Positions 43,745-56,360 are shown, numbered from the stretch's first letter. The stretch is 64,000 nt of DNA from Candidatus Cetobacterium colombiensis (GCF_033962415.1 NZ_JAVIKH010000006.1:79088-143087); one strand, 5' to 3'. The notes: a model not told the origin generated them from the letters alone. Numbers and translations: made by a program.

Positions 43745-45085
43745 ATGGAAACTAAATTATTTATAAATAAAGTTTTTGAAGTTGCTAAAAATATGAATTT
43801 AGAAGAATTTGAAATATATTTTGTAGCTTCTGAAAATGAAACAATTAAAGTTTTTAAAGGTGATGTTGATACTTATAGTAGCTCTCAAAATATGGGTATA
43901 TCTTTTAGAACTAAAGTTGATGGTAAAATGGGGTATTCATATACTGAATCTTTAGAAGAAGAGGATATTTTACCTTTAATTGAAAGAGCTTTATCAAATG
44001 GAAAAGTTATTGAAAATTTAGATGTTATTGAAACTTATGGTGACAAAAGTGAATATAAAAAAATTGATTCTTTTAATCCTAATCTAGATCAAATTTCTGT
44101 GGAAGATAAAATAAATTTTCTTCTAAAATTAGAGAAAACAGCTTTTGAGCTTGATTCTAGAGTTAAAAGTGTAAACTACTGTATGTTAGGTAGTGGAGCT
44201 GGTGAAAACATCATTAAAAATTCTAAAGGACTTGACCTTTATCACAAAGGAAATTCTATATATGCCTACATTGCTGTTGTTGTTCAAGACGGAGAATCTA
44301 TAAAAAATGATTCTGCTTATATTGTAACTAGAAACTTTTCTCACATGGACCCTGTGAAACTTGCTACTGATGCTGTTAATAAAGCACTAAATAAATTAAA
44401 CTCTATATCCATTGAAAGCAAAACTTACAATGTTATTATTCAAAATGATACTTTTGCCGATTTATTAGGATCTATGAGTGGAATTTTTTCTGCTGAAGCT
44501 GTTCAAAAAGGAGTTTCAAAATTAAAAGGAAAAATTAATGAACTAATTGCAAATCCTTTAGTTACAATTGTTGATAATCCTCATTTAAAAGATGGATATG
44601 GAAGCTCACCTTTTGATGCTGAGGGTGTTCCAACTCAATGTAAAAATTTAATTGAAAATGGAATTTTAAAAACATATATTCACAATTTAAAAACTGCAAA
44701 AAAAGATAATGTAAAAACAACAGGAAATGCATCTAAAGGTGGGTATAAAGGAACGATGGGAATTTCAACTTTTAATCTTTATCTTGAAAATGGAAAAACT
44801 TCTTTTGAAGATCTTCTAGGTAAACTAGACAATGGTATTTTAATTACTGGTTTTTCTGGTTTACACTCTGGATTGAATTCAATATCTGGAGATTTCTCTT
44901 TAGCTACTGAAGGATTTTTAGTTGAAAATGGAAAAATTACAAAATCTTTAAATCAAATAACTGCTGCTGGAAATTTCTTTGAGCTTTTAAAAGATATTGA
45001 ATGTATTGGAAATGATTTAAAATTTAATTTATCTAGCGTTGGTTCTCCTTCAATATTAGTTAAAAATATAAGTGTTTCATCTTAA
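43745..45085 (+). CDS. pmbA: TldE/PmbA metalloprotease partner subunit
   Basis: A 446-aa TldE homologue. It lacks the HExxxH zinc motif, as expected for the non-catalytic subunit. Family segments include SSQNMGISFRTKVDGKMGYS, DPVKLATDAVNKAL, FSAEAVQKGVSKLKGKINE and GFSGLHSGLNSISGDFSLA. It assembles with TldD around a central chamber. A mobAB gene follows after 27 bases, so the three may share a transcript. Confidence 0.93.
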   Translation: METKLFINKVFEVAKNMNLEEFEIYFVASENETIKVFKGDVDTYSSSQNMGISFRTKVDGKMGYSYTESLEEEDILPLIERALSNGKVIENLDVIETYGDKSEYKKIDSFNPNLDQISVEDKINFLLKLEKTAFELDSRVKSVNYCMLGSGAGENIIKNSKGLDLYHKGNSIYAYIAVVVQDGESIKNDSAYIVTRNFSHMDPVKLATDAVNKALNKLNSISIESKTYNVIIQNDTFADLLGSMSGIFSAEAVQKGVSKLKGKINELIANPLVTIVDNPHLKDGYGSSPFDAEGVPTQCKNLIENGILKTYIHNLKTAKKDNVKTTGNASKGGYKGTMGISTFNLYLENGKTSFEDLLGKLDNGILITGFSGLHSGLNSISGDFSLATEGFLVENGKITKSLNQITAAGNFFELLKDIECIGNDLKFNLSSVGSPSILVKNISVSS

Positions 45086-45112
45086 ATATATAACTCACAG
45101 GAGGTAACATAT

Positions 45113-46198
45113 ATGGAAAATTTTAAAAATATCGATGCTTTAATTCTGGCTGGAGGTAAAAGTACTAGAATGAACTTTCTAGACAAAGCTTTACTTAAAT
45201 ATGACAAAAATACAACTTTTTTGGAAAAAATATCTAACGAATTAAATGAGTTTGAAAACTTAATGGTTTCCATCAATAAAAATCAAAATTTTCTTGTTCC
45301 TAGAGGGGATATTGTTACAGATTCAATTGACAATGCAGGTCCAATTGAAGGTATCTACCAAGGTCTTTTAAATTGTAAATCAGACTTTATCTTTGTTACA
45401 ACTTGTGATATGCCTAATATAACAAAAGAGTTTATTAATTTTTTATTACAGTTTAAATCTCATGATTATGATGCTGTTATAATTAAAGATAGTAAGGGAA
45501 AAACTTATCCATTATTTGGTATTTATAGTAAAAGTTCACTTAGTACAATTGAAGGATTTATCATGGATAAAAACTATAGACTTCAAGATGTTTTATCTGA
45601 ATTAAACGTATTGTATATATCTTTAAAAAACACAACATTTGATTGTGCTAAGCTTTTAAAAAGTATAGATACAGAACAAGAGTTAAAATTTAATTCTATT
45701 TTCACTACTCACAAACCTTTTGTTGCCATATGTGGAGCAAAAAATAGTGGAAAGACTCTTTTAATTGAAGAATTAATTAAACATTTTAATGAAGCTGGAC
45801 TCAAAGCAGCAACTATAAAATTTGATTCTGAATATAATTTAAATAATTTAGATGAAGAAGTTAATAGATATGTTAAAGCCGGTGCAAAAGGAAGTTTAGT
45901 TCTTTCAAAAAATAATTATATTTTATTAAAAGACAAAGTTCATGATAATTTTTTTCAGTTTTTAGATTTTTTTAAAGATTTTGATATTGTTTTATTAGAA
46001 GATTTTAAACACGAACCTTTTCCTAAAATTGAGATTCTTAAGGAAAGTATATCTTTAACACCTTCTTGTAACCCTACTAATCTTTTATTCTATGTAAGTG
46101 ATTCTAAAAATATTTTAGAAGACAAATCAATTAGGTCTATAAACTTAAAAGATACGGTTTCAATATTTAAAGAGATTTTAAAAGTTACTAATTTATAA
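45113..46198 (+). CDS. mobAB: MobA-MobB fusion, copy 2, with a diverged MobB half
   Basis: A 361-aa protein of the same design as 6010-7098. The MobA half keeps LILAGGKSTRMNFLDKALL, with the DK pair that copy 1 lacks, and TTCDMPNI. The usual HP of the HPLLG motif reads YPLFG. The MobB half keeps the P-loop CGAKNSGKTLL, but IKHDGHDF of copy 1 is IKFDSEYNL and DTDRH is EEVNRY. This half may have lost GTPase function. AGGAGG precedes the ATG. It follows tldD-pmbA rather than other cofactor genes. Confidence 0.82.
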   Translation: MENFKNIDALILAGGKSTRMNFLDKALLKYDKNTTFLEKISNELNEFENLMVSINKNQNFLVPRGDIVTDSIDNAGPIEGIYQGLLNCKSDFIFVTTCDMPNITKEFINFLLQFKSHDYDAVIIKDSKGKTYPLFGIYSKSSLSTIEGFIMDKNYRLQDVLSELNVLYISLKNTTFDCAKLLKSIDTEQELKFNSIFTTHKPFVAICGAKNSGKTLLIEELIKHFNEAGLKAATIKFDSEYNLNNLDEEVNRYVKAGAKGSLVLSKNNYILLKDKVHDNFFQFLDFFKDFDIVLLEDFKHEPFPKIEILKESISLTPSCNPTNLLFYVSDSKNILEDKSIRSINLKDTVSIFKEILKVTNL

Positions 46199-46202
46199 AC
46201 TT

Positions 46203-46246
46203 AAAGAGCAATTATTGAGTAATTATGTAATAGTTGCTCTTTTTTA
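46203..46246 (+). terminator. Terminator after the second mobAB
   Basis: AAAGAGCAATTATT pairs with AATAGTTGCTCTTT (one G-T pair) across 12 bases, followed by a T run. Confidence 0.85.
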
Positions 46247-46279
46247 TTTAACTAATATTTTAAAACTTTATACAAAAAA

Positions 46280-46304
46280 TAAAAAAAAAGCACTTAAGTG
46301 CTTA
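46280..46304 (-). terminator. Terminator of the Gly-Arg-Thr tRNA operon
   Basis: AAGCAC-TTAA-GTGCTT forms a short stem with nine T following on the minus strand. Confidence 0.75.
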
Positions 46305-46314
46305 TGTCTCTAAG

Positions 46315-46390
<76 letters not shown>

Positions 46391-46403
46391 ATTATAATTT
46401 AAA

Positions 46404-46480
<77 letters not shown>

Positions 46481-46499
46481 ATTTGAAAAATATTTATTT

Positions 46500-46575
46500 T
46501 GGAGCGGGAGACGAGGGTCGAACTCGCGACATTCAGCTTGGAAGGCTGACGCTCTACCAACTGAGCTACTCCCGC
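46500..46575 (-). tRNA. tRNA-Gly (anticodon TCC)
   Basis: 76 nt with encoded CCA. The anticodon loop CTTCCAAGC gives TCC. The acceptor GCGGGAG pairs with CTCCCGC. It is first in its operon. Confidence 0.96.
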
Positions 46576-46608
46576 TAACGTCTTGAAGGAATCCCTCAAG
46601 ACAAAATA

Positions 46609-46637
46609 ATTGTACCATAATTTTTATATTATGTCAA
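46609..46637 (-). promoter_or_regulatory. Promoter of the Gly-Arg-Thr tRNA operon
   Basis: TTGACA (46632-46637) and TACAAT (46609-46614) are 17 bp apart on the minus strand. In the short leader, GTCTTGA-AGG and CCC-TCAAGAC (about 46580-46602) can pair, probably a processing stem upstream of tRNA-Gly. Confidence 0.75.
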
Positions 46638-46645
46638 CATTTTTA

Positions 46646-48250
46646 TTAATTTTTTACTCTAAATCTATTGTCACGAATATCATAAGTTACAAAACTAATT
46701 CTTCTCATTAGTACTTTATCATGACTTACTAAAATAACTGCTCCTGGATAATCTAATAACATATTTGCTATCGCTGTTCTAGAATAATCATCCATATAAG
46801 TTGATGGCTCATCTATTATCAGTAGATCTGTTTCCATTAGAGTATTTGTAAATATCTCTAATCTCTTTTTCTCTCCTCCTGATAGCATAAATATTCTTTT
46901 ATCTCTAAACTCTAACTCATTATTGTAAAGATTATCAATTGCAGCTTCTATAAACTCTTCAGAAAGTCCTGTTTTTTCTTTTAAATAATCTTTAATATAC
47001 ATATTTTCATTTTCAAAAATAGTATCTTGCTCTATAAATGCTATTGTTGCTTTTTCATTTATAAATACTTCTCCTGATGTTGGCTTATCAAGTCCAGCTA
47101 TTATCTTTAATAAAGTAGATTTTCCTGATCCATTTTCTCCCACTATACAAATTTTTGTATCTTTATCTACTACTAAATTTGCATCTTTATATAATAATTT
47201 ATCTGGATACTCTTTCATTACATCTTTTAAAACTACTATTGGACCTTCAAACTCTTTTTTTCCTGTAATCATAACATCCTCTGGAGCATCTATATAGTCA
47301 TACTTATACTCTGGAGAAAACTTTATTCTCTCTCTTTGTAATCTTTCTAACTCTTTTCTCATTCTTCTTAAAATTACTGCATGAGCATGCTTATTATTAC
47401 ATCTCTCTAAAAGTTTTAATTTTTTCTCAATTGCTTCTTGAGTTTCTTCTATAGTTTCTTCTGTTTCTCTATTTTTCTTTTTATCTTCTGCTATTCTTAC
47501 TTTCTTTTCTTTTAAATAAGCAGGGTGATTACAATCATATACTCCAACTTTATTATTATCTATATCAAAGATTCTTGTTGCAAAAGTTCTTATAAAATCT
47601 ATATTGTGTGATATAACTAAGAAAGCCTTAGTACTATCGTTAATATAGCTTGTTAACCATGCTGTTTTTTTCTTATCAAAGAATGATAAAGGTTCATCTA
47701 ATATTATTAAATCAGAATTACTAAATAAAGTTATTGCTAATCTTATATATTGTCTTTCTCCTCCACTTAACTCTCTAAATTTTTTATCTAATTTATCATT
47801 TAATTCAAAAGTATCTATAAACTCAGACTGAATATGTAAATAAGAATATCCTCCTAAACTTTCAAACTCATCTGAAAGTTTAGAATATTTTTCCATTACT
47901 TTCTCATCATTATCCATATCTCCTGTAAACTCTGTCGATACAGCATCTAACTCCTTTTGAACATTCATAACTTTTTCAAAAGGTGAATTTAATAAATCTT
48001 GAACTTTGCTATCTAAATCTACTCTTCCAAATTGATCAAAGCAAGATATTACAGCCTCTTCTTCTCTAACTACAGTTCCTCTATCTGGATTCTCTGCTCC
48101 AGTTATAAGTTTTATTAAAGTAGACTTTCCTGTTCCATTGTTTCCAACTAAAGCTATCTTGTCTCCAGAATTTATCTCTAAATCCACATGTTTATATAAA
48201 TTTTGTGAAAAAAATGATTTTGATACATTTTTAAACTCTATTATATTCAT
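46646..48250 (-). CDS. ABC-F family ATPase (ribosome-associated type)
   Basis: A 534-aa soluble protein with two nucleotide-binding domains and no membrane helices. NBD1 has GNNGTGKST, LSGGERQYIRL and LIILDEPLSFFD. NBD2 has GENGSGKST, LSGGEKKRLEI and LLIIDEPSTYMD. Between them a charged helical linker (about residues 240-320, KKNRETEETIEETQEAIEKK) fits the P-site-tRNA interaction motif. ABC-F proteins act on the ribosome, as translation factors or antibiotic target protectors. The degenerate end of NBD1 Walker B (DEPLSFFD) hints at a divergent subgroup. Resistance cannot be inferred. Confidence 0.88.
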   Translation of the reverse strand: MNIIEFKNVSKSFFSQNLYKHVDLEINSGDKIALVGNNGTGKSTLIKLITGAENPDRGTVVREEEAVISCFDQFGRVDLDSKVQDLLNSPFEKVMNVQKELDAVSTEFTGDMDNDEKVMEKYSKLSDEFESLGGYSYLHIQSEFIDTFELNDKLDKKFRELSGGERQYIRLAITLFSNSDLIILDEPLSFFDKKKTAWLTSYINDSTKAFLVISHNIDFIRTFATRIFDIDNNKVGVYDCNHPAYLKEKKVRIAEDKKKNRETEETIEETQEAIEKKLKLLERCNNKHAHAVILRRMRKELERLQRERIKFSPEYKYDYIDAPEDVMITGKKEFEGPIVVLKDVMKEYPDKLLYKDANLVVDKDTKICIVGENGSGKSTLLKIIAGLDKPTSGEVFINEKATIAFIEQDTIFENENMYIKDYLKEKTGLSEEFIEAAIDNLYNNELEFRDKRIFMLSGGEKKRLEIFTNTLMETDLLIIDEPSTYMDDYSRTAIANMLLDYPGAVILVSHDKVLMRRISFVTYDIRDNRFRVKN

Positions 48251-48332
48251 TTTACTCTCCTATTCCTCTATTGAATTTAACGTATTATTATACCATGATT
48301 TATATATTTTAGCAATATTAGCTTAGAGAAAT

Positions 48333-48367
48333 AAGAAAAGCTAGAGGTACAAAATTGTCCCTCTAGC
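48333..48367 (-). terminator. Terminator of lacZ
   Basis: GCTAGAGG pairs with CCTCTAGC, and the inner ACAA/TTGT extends the stem. It lies immediately after the lacZ stop on the minus strand, with a T-rich tract. Confidence 0.8.
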
Positions 48368-48373
48368 CTTAAA

Positions 48374-51349
<2,976 letters not shown>

Positions 51350-51514
51350 TTAAATTACTAATATATAATCATAATTTAAATAATATATCAATTAACACTG
51401 GCAACTTCTCTAAAACTTTGTTAACTAATTAAAAAAAGTTTTTTCTATTTATTTTATTTGGTAAATCAAACTATTATGATAAAATATTTATAAATAATCT
51501 ATAAAGGAGAATCT

Positions 51515-52183
51515 ATGGAATATAATGTAATTATTTATAAAAAAAATATAAAAAATGTTATTCTCAAAGTTAAACATAATGGTATTGTAACTTTATCTGT
51601 CCCTAAAAAAACTCCTAATAGCTTTATCGAAACATTCTTAAATTCTAAAAAAGAATGGATTTTAAAAAATCTTGAAAAAATTAAAAAAAATTCTACCAAA
51701 GCAGTTGACAAATCATATAAAAATGGAGACAATATAGAGTATCTTGGTAAAATTTATATTTTAGAAATTTTTAAAAGTTCTTCTAATAAAATTTGTGTTG
51801 AGGATAAATATTTTAAAATCTACACAACTAAAGAAATTAATAAAAAAAATATTGAAGCCATTATTTACAAGTGGTACAAAGACAAAGCTTTAGAAATTTT
51901 TAAAATATCTTTAAATAAATATAGCAATCTTATCGGTGAAAAATTTATAGATTTCAAAATTCGAAAAATGAAACGACGTTGGGGTTCTTGTAGGTTTGTT
52001 CAAAGAATTATTACACTAAATATTGAACTTATAAAAAAACCTATCGAATGTATTGATTATGTATCTTTACATGAAGTAGCTCATTTAAAACATCCACATC
52101 ATAAAAAAGAATTTTGGGATTTTATATCAATTTATATGCCTGATTGGAAGCTTAGAAAAGAAAGGTTGGACAAATATGATTAA
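51515..52183 (+). CDS. YgjP/DUF45-like zinc metallopeptidase
   Basis: A 222-aa protein with the family blocks KNVILKVKHNGIVTLSVP, the basic KMKRRWGSCRF and the zinc site SLHEVAHLKHPHHKKEFW (HExxH with a third His). DUF45 proteins resemble SprT/WLM proteases; one E. coli member, YgjP, has been linked to UTP metabolism. AAAGGAGA precedes the ATG. Its end overlaps the start of the ECF substrate-binding gene by 8 bases, a coupling I would not expect from function alone. Confidence 0.87.
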   Translation: MEYNVIIYKKNIKNVILKVKHNGIVTLSVPKKTPNSFIETFLNSKKEWILKNLEKIKKNSTKAVDKSYKNGDNIEYLGKIYILEIFKSSSNKICVEDKYFKIYTTKEINKKNIEAIIYKWYKDKALEIFKISLNKYSNLIGEKFIDFKIRKMKRRWGSCRFVQRIITLNIELIKKPIECIDYVSLHEVAHLKHPHHKKEFWDFISIYMPDWKLRKERLDKYD

Positions 52184-52775
52184 AAAGTATAATGGAGAAG
52201 ATGGGTTCAGATATTATGTAAAAAAAACTGAATTATTCTCTACAAAAAGTGTTGTAGCTATTGGTATAGGTGCAGCTTTATATAGTGTTCTTTCTGGAGT
52301 TGCTATTCCAGTGGGACCAAATACTTCATTTAGAATCGCCGTGGCTCTTCTTACAATTTTTGGAGCAATTTTTGGTCCTTTAGTAGGATTTTTTGTTGGA
52401 TTTGTAGGTCACGCTCTTAATGATATGATTATGTGGGGAAGTGTTTGGTTTAGTTGGGTATTCTTATCTGCAGTTATCGGCTTGTTTGGTGGACTTATCA
52501 CTTTAGACAAAAGTTTTTCACTTGAAACAGGTCACGTTACTAAAATGCATATATTTAAAATGTATGTTTATGCTATTTTAGGAATGATCTTCGCAGGTTT
52601 AGCTGCTTATGTTGGTGATGTTTACTTTTATGGTGAACCAGCTCAAAAAGTTTGGATTCAAATAGCTTTAGCTACTTTAACAAATTTTGCAGTTACTGCA
52701 ATGCTGGGAATTCCTATAATTCTTGGAATTGCTGCTAGAAAAAGAAAATATTCAAATTTAAAAATAGATGATTAA
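52176..52775 (+). CDS. ECF transporter substrate-binding (S) component, UPF0397 type
   Basis: A 199-aa membrane protein with about five helices: KSVVAIGIGAALYSVLSGVA, FRIAVALLTIFGAIFGPLVG, FVGHALNDMIMWGSVWFSW. This follows the UPF0397 family, which is annotated as an ECF riboflavin-type component, though that ligand is not certain. Its start lies 8 bases inside the metallopeptidase gene. The energising ATPase and T component follow, so this is a complete group I ECF transporter. Confidence 0.85.
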   Translation: MIKKYNGEDGFRYYVKKTELFSTKSVVAIGIGAALYSVLSGVAIPVGPNTSFRIAVALLTIFGAIFGPLVGFFVGFVGHALNDMIMWGSVWFSWVFLSAVIGLFGGLITLDKSFSLETGHVTKMHIFKMYVYAILGMIFAGLAAYVGDVYFYGEPAQKVWIQIALATLTNFAVTAMLGIPIILGIAARKRKYSNLKIDD

Positions 52776-52790
52776 TTAAAAGGAGTATAA

Positions 52791-54479
52791 ATGATTAATG
52801 TAGTAGAATTTAAAAATTTTACTTTTAAATACATAAACCAGTTAGAACCTACTCTAAAAAATATTAATTTAGAGATTAAAAAAGGTGAAAAAGTTTTAAT
52901 TGCTGGGCCTAGTGGTAGTGGAAAATCTACTTTAGGTAGTTGTTTAAATGGTATTGTTCCCTTTTCTAAAGAGGGTGGTTTTAGAGGTACTTTAACTGTA
53001 AATGGAATTGAACCTTATGAAAGTAGTATTTTTGAAATAAGTAAACTTGTTGGTACTGTTTTACAAGATCAAGATGGTCAATTTATTGGTCTTAGTGTTG
53101 GAGAAGATGTTTCTTTTATAGATGAAAACAATCTTGTTCCTCAAGATGAAATGATAGAGAACACAAAAAAAGCTCTAAAAAATGTTGGGATGGAGGGATT
53201 CATCAATCATAGTCCTCAAGAACTTTCTGGAGGTCAAAAGCAATCTGTATCTTTAGCTGGAATAATGAGAAGTCCTGCTGAAATTTTACTTTTTGATGAA
53301 CCTTTAGCTAATTTAGATCCATATAGTGGAAAACATGCTATGAAATTAATTTGTGATATTCAGAAAAAAACTGGAAAAACAATAATTGTAATTGAACATA
53401 GAATTGAAGATGTTCTAGAGCAAGACTTTGATAGAGTTATTATCTTAAATAATGGAGAAGTTGTTGCTAATGGAACTCCTGAAGAACTTTTTAGAAAAGA
53501 TATGTTTAGAAAGTTTGGTTTAAGAGAACCTCTTTATATAGAAGCTTTAAAATATTCTGGTGTTAATTTAGAAACAGATGCTATTTATCCTATAACAAAA
53601 ATAGGAACTTCTGAAAATATTTTAAAAGTTAAAACTTGGTGTGACTCAATAAAAATTAAAAATAAAACTTTTAAAGATGAAATTTTAAAAGTTGAAAATG
53701 TTAACTTTTCATATGATGAGGAGAAAAACATTCTAAATAATATTAATTTTTCACTTAATAGAGGAGAAATTCTTGCTCTTTTAGGAAATAATGGTGCAGG
53801 AAAATCAACACTTTGTAAAGTTATAACAGGTATAGAAAAAGAATCTTCTGGAGATATTATCTGTCTTGGAAAAAGTATAAAAAAAGATAGTATAAAAAGA
53901 AGAGGAGAAAAAATTGGATTCGTTATGCAAAATCCAAATCATATGATTACTCAAGAAACTCTTTTAGAAGAGGTACAATTTGGATTAAAAATTAGAGGTA
54001 TTAAAGATTTCTCACAAAGAGCAGAAAAAGCTTTAGAAGTTTGTGGATTACATGAATTTAGAAACTGGCCTGTCACTTCTTTAAGTTATGGCCAAAAGAA
54101 AAGACTTACTATTGCTGCTATTTTAGCTTTAGAACCAGAAGTTTTAATTCTTGATGAGCCTACAGCAGGACAAGATTACAAAAGATATAAAGAATTTATG
54201 AACTTTATAAAAGAGATTGCACAAAATAGAGTAGGAATTATTTTAATTACCCATGATATGCATCTTGCTCTTGAGTATGCAAATAGATCTATTGTTCTTT
54301 GTAATGGAACTTTAATTGCCAATGATACTCCAACTATAATTTTAGGTCAAACAGAATTAATGGAGAAATCTAACTTAAAAGAAACTTCTCTATCTAAAAT
54401 GGCAGAAATTATGGATTTAGATTCTGAAATATTAATGAACTCTTTCATAAATTTTGAAAACCAAGGAGGGATGAACTAA
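52791..54479 (+). CDS. ecfA: ECF transporter ATPase, two domains fused
   Basis: A 562-aa fusion of two nucleotide-binding domains. NBD1 has GPSGSGKST, LSGGQKQSVSLAG and LLFDEPLANLDP. NBD2 has GNNGAGKST, LSYGQKKRLTIAA and LILDEPTAGQDY. Many ECF systems use separate EcfA1 and EcfA2; here they are one chain. AAGGAGT precedes the ATG, and the stop overlaps the EcfT start by one base. Confidence 0.93.
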   Translation: MINVVEFKNFTFKYINQLEPTLKNINLEIKKGEKVLIAGPSGSGKSTLGSCLNGIVPFSKEGGFRGTLTVNGIEPYESSIFEISKLVGTVLQDQDGQFIGLSVGEDVSFIDENNLVPQDEMIENTKKALKNVGMEGFINHSPQELSGGQKQSVSLAGIMRSPAEILLFDEPLANLDPYSGKHAMKLICDIQKKTGKTIIVIEHRIEDVLEQDFDRVIILNNGEVVANGTPEELFRKDMFRKFGLREPLYIEALKYSGVNLETDAIYPITKIGTSENILKVKTWCDSIKIKNKTFKDEILKVENVNFSYDEEKNILNNINFSLNRGEILALLGNNGAGKSTLCKVITGIEKESSGDIICLGKSIKKDSIKRRGEKIGFVMQNPNHMITQETLLEEVQFGLKIRGIKDFSQRAEKALEVCGLHEFRNWPVTSLSYGQKKRLTIAAILALEPEVLILDEPTAGQDYKRYKEFMNFIKEIAQNRVGIILITHDMHLALEYANRSIVLCNGTLIANDTPTIILGQTELMEKSNLKETSLSKMAEIMDLDSEILMNSFINFENQGGMN

Positions 54480-55309
54480 TGTCTAGAGCTGGTACTTTAT
54501 ATATTGAGAAAAACTCTCCAATTCATAAAATTGATGGAAGTATAAAGTTTTTATTACTTCTTATTTGGACAGCATCAGTATTTTTATTTAATGATTTTAG
54601 AGTGTTTGTAACATTCTTTATCGTTGGAATGGGATTATTAGCTATAGCTAAAATTCCATTTAAATCTATAAAACCTTTATTTATATTTATTGTTATGTTT
54701 ACCATTATGAATTCCTTATTTTTAATAGTTGTAACTCCTGAATATGGTTCAACTTTAACAGGAACAACTACTCCAATATTAACAATAAAAGGAATAACTC
54801 TATCTGCTGAAACAATTTGGTTTGCAATTACTTTATCTATGAAATATCTTGCTGTTTTTCCTATAATGATGTTATTTATTTTCACAACTCATCCTAGTAA
54901 ATTTGCAAGCAGTTTAAATAAAATTGGAGTTTCTTACAAAGTTGCGTATGCTATAAATATTGCACTTAGATATATTCCTGATGTTAGAGATGAATTTAAA
55001 AATATTATGCATGCTCAAGAAGCTAGAGGAGTTGCTTTTAGAAAAGAAGATGCAAATATTATAACAAGACTTAAAAATTATAATACTATTTTATTTCCAC
55101 TAGTTCTTTCTTCTTTAAATAGAGTTGAAGTTGTTTCTAACGCTATGGATTTAAGAGGATTTGGTCATAAAAATAAAAGAACTTGGTATAGTTCTCAAAA
55201 ATATAGTTCTTTAGATTTCTTTACTTTATTCTTAATGATTTTAATGTTAGTTTTATCTATTTACTTAAAAATATATATTTTAAAAGGATTTTGGTATCCT
55301 TTTAGTTAA
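54479..55309 (+). CDS. ecfT: ECF transporter T component
   Basis: A 276-aa membrane protein with five or so helices. The two coupling helices with the Ala-Arg-Gly signature read AQEARGVAF and AMDLRGFG (canonical ARG; the second is LRG). It links the fused ATPase to the S component. It starts on the last base of ecfA. A clear terminator follows. Confidence 0.92.
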   Translation: MSRAGTLYIEKNSPIHKIDGSIKFLLLLIWTASVFLFNDFRVFVTFFIVGMGLLAIAKIPFKSIKPLFIFIVMFTIMNSLFLIVVTPEYGSTLTGTTTPILTIKGITLSAETIWFAITLSMKYLAVFPIMMLFIFTTHPSKFASSLNKIGVSYKVAYAINIALRYIPDVRDEFKNIMHAQEARGVAFRKEDANIITRLKNYNTILFPLVLSSLNRVEVVSNAMDLRGFGHKNKRTWYSSQKYSSLDFFTLFLMILMLVLSIYLKIYILKGFWYPFS

Positions 55310-55313
55310 AACT

Positions 55314-55339
55314 AAAAAGGCTTATTTAAGCCTTTTTTA
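55314..55339 (+). terminator. Terminator of the ECF operon
   Basis: AAAAAGGCTTA pairs with TAAGCCTTTTT across two bases, followed by T residues. Confidence 0.88.
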
Positions 55340-55341
55340 TT

Positions 55342-55399
55342 TTGACATAAAGTTGACATATTAAAGAAAAAAAGGTATACTTATGACATAAAGTTGACA
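55342..55399 (+). promoter_or_regulatory. OMP promoter with two 16-bp direct repeats
   Basis: TGACATAAAGTTGACA occurs at 55343-55358 and again at 55384-55399, 41 bp apart. Each copy holds two TTGACA-like half-sites 11 bp apart. The first copy supplies the -35 (TTGACA, 55353-55358); the -10 is TATACT (55376-55381), 17 bp downstream. The second copy covers the transcription start. Direct repeats of about one helical turn are typical of OmpR-type response regulators, and one is encoded at 59370-60026. Confidence 0.7.
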
Positions 55400-55415
55400 C
55401 ATTTAGGAGGGGTTT

Positions 55416-56357
55416 ATGAATAATAAGTTTATATCTTGTTTAACACTTTCATCTTTTTTAATGATTAATAGCTCTATTTTAGCTTTTGATTTTAGTAAAG
55501 CTGGAGGAGATATTGAAGTTGGATTTAAAGTTAAAGATTATGAAGAGGGTGGTGCTTCTAGAAACTTTAGAGAAGGAAATGTTACTTTAACTTTAAAACC
55601 AAATAAAGATAAAGGACTTGCGTTTAAATTTGGATTTGCCGATAGAGTTTTTAATGAAAGCAAAACTTCTAAAAACAAAGAGCAAAGCAGAGAGATGTCT
55701 GAGTTTTATATTGAAAATATGTATATTTGGGGAAAGCTTATGTTTAGACCTGAAATTGGTTTAAAATATACTGATTTCCACAATGATGAAATGAATTTAG
55801 ATTCTGCGAAAGAGTACAGATTCTATCCAAAATTTACTTATACTTTTAATAGAAATTGGAGCCTATACTCTAGAGGATTTATAGGATATACGGAATTAAA
55901 AGATTCTTACGTTTCAAAAGATTGGGCCACAGGAAAAATCAATTCGGAATCTAGATATGGTTATAAGCATAGATTAGAAGGTGGAGCTAGATATACTTTT
56001 AATAGAAAACACGCTCTTTCTGTAGCTTATGCAGATGACAGAAATGATGTTAATAAATTTGACTATGACGTTGATGGAAGCCAAATTAGATTTAGATATC
56101 ACTATTCACCAACTAGAACTTTAAAACTAGTTCCTTTCTTTTTCTGGGGAATTGATGGTGAAAGAGTTTCAACTAATGGAGCAAAAACAGATGTTAAAAG
56201 AGATATGTTAGGAGTTAATACTCACTATAACATTACAAAAAATGTTGAGCTTATAGCTAAAGTTAACTATGAGTGGAGAGATGATAATGCAGATGTAGGT
56301 GGAAAAGGTAACAAAGATCACTGGTTCTACTCTGGAGCAATAAAATATTCATTTTAA
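55416..56357 (+). CDS. Outer-membrane beta-barrel protein
   Basis: A 313-aa protein with a signal peptide (cleavage near SSILA). The mature part alternates aromatic and polar strands, including GDIEVGFKVKDYEE, FRPEIGLKYTDFHND, YRFYPKFTYTFNRNWSLYSRG and KLVPFFFWGIDGER. It ends in phenylalanine (AIKYSF). A 14-strand barrel of the OmpG/KdgM kind would fit the size. It resembles the frameshifted OMP at 60084-61273 in YRFxPKxTYxFxxxxxxYxxG. Function is probably a general or sugar-permeable porin. AGGAGG precedes the ATG. Confidence 0.85.
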   Translation: MNNKFISCLTLSSFLMINSSILAFDFSKAGGDIEVGFKVKDYEEGGASRNFREGNVTLTLKPNKDKGLAFKFGFADRVFNESKTSKNKEQSREMSEFYIENMYIWGKLMFRPEIGLKYTDFHNDEMNLDSAKEYRFYPKFTYTFNRNWSLYSRGFIGYTELKDSYVSKDWATGKINSESRYGYKHRLEGGARYTFNRKHALSVAYADDRNDVNKFDYDVDGSQIRFRYHYSPTRTLKLVPFFFWGIDGERVSTNGAKTDVKRDMLGVNTHYNITKNVELIAKVNYEWRDDNADVGGKGNKDHWFYSGAIKYSF

Positions 56358-56360
56358 TTA

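Noticed and set aside
46646..48250. ABC-F protein as an antibiotic-resistance gene
   Set aside because: Most ABC-F proteins are housekeeping factors. No leader peptide or resistance context is visible, so resistance cannot be claimed.
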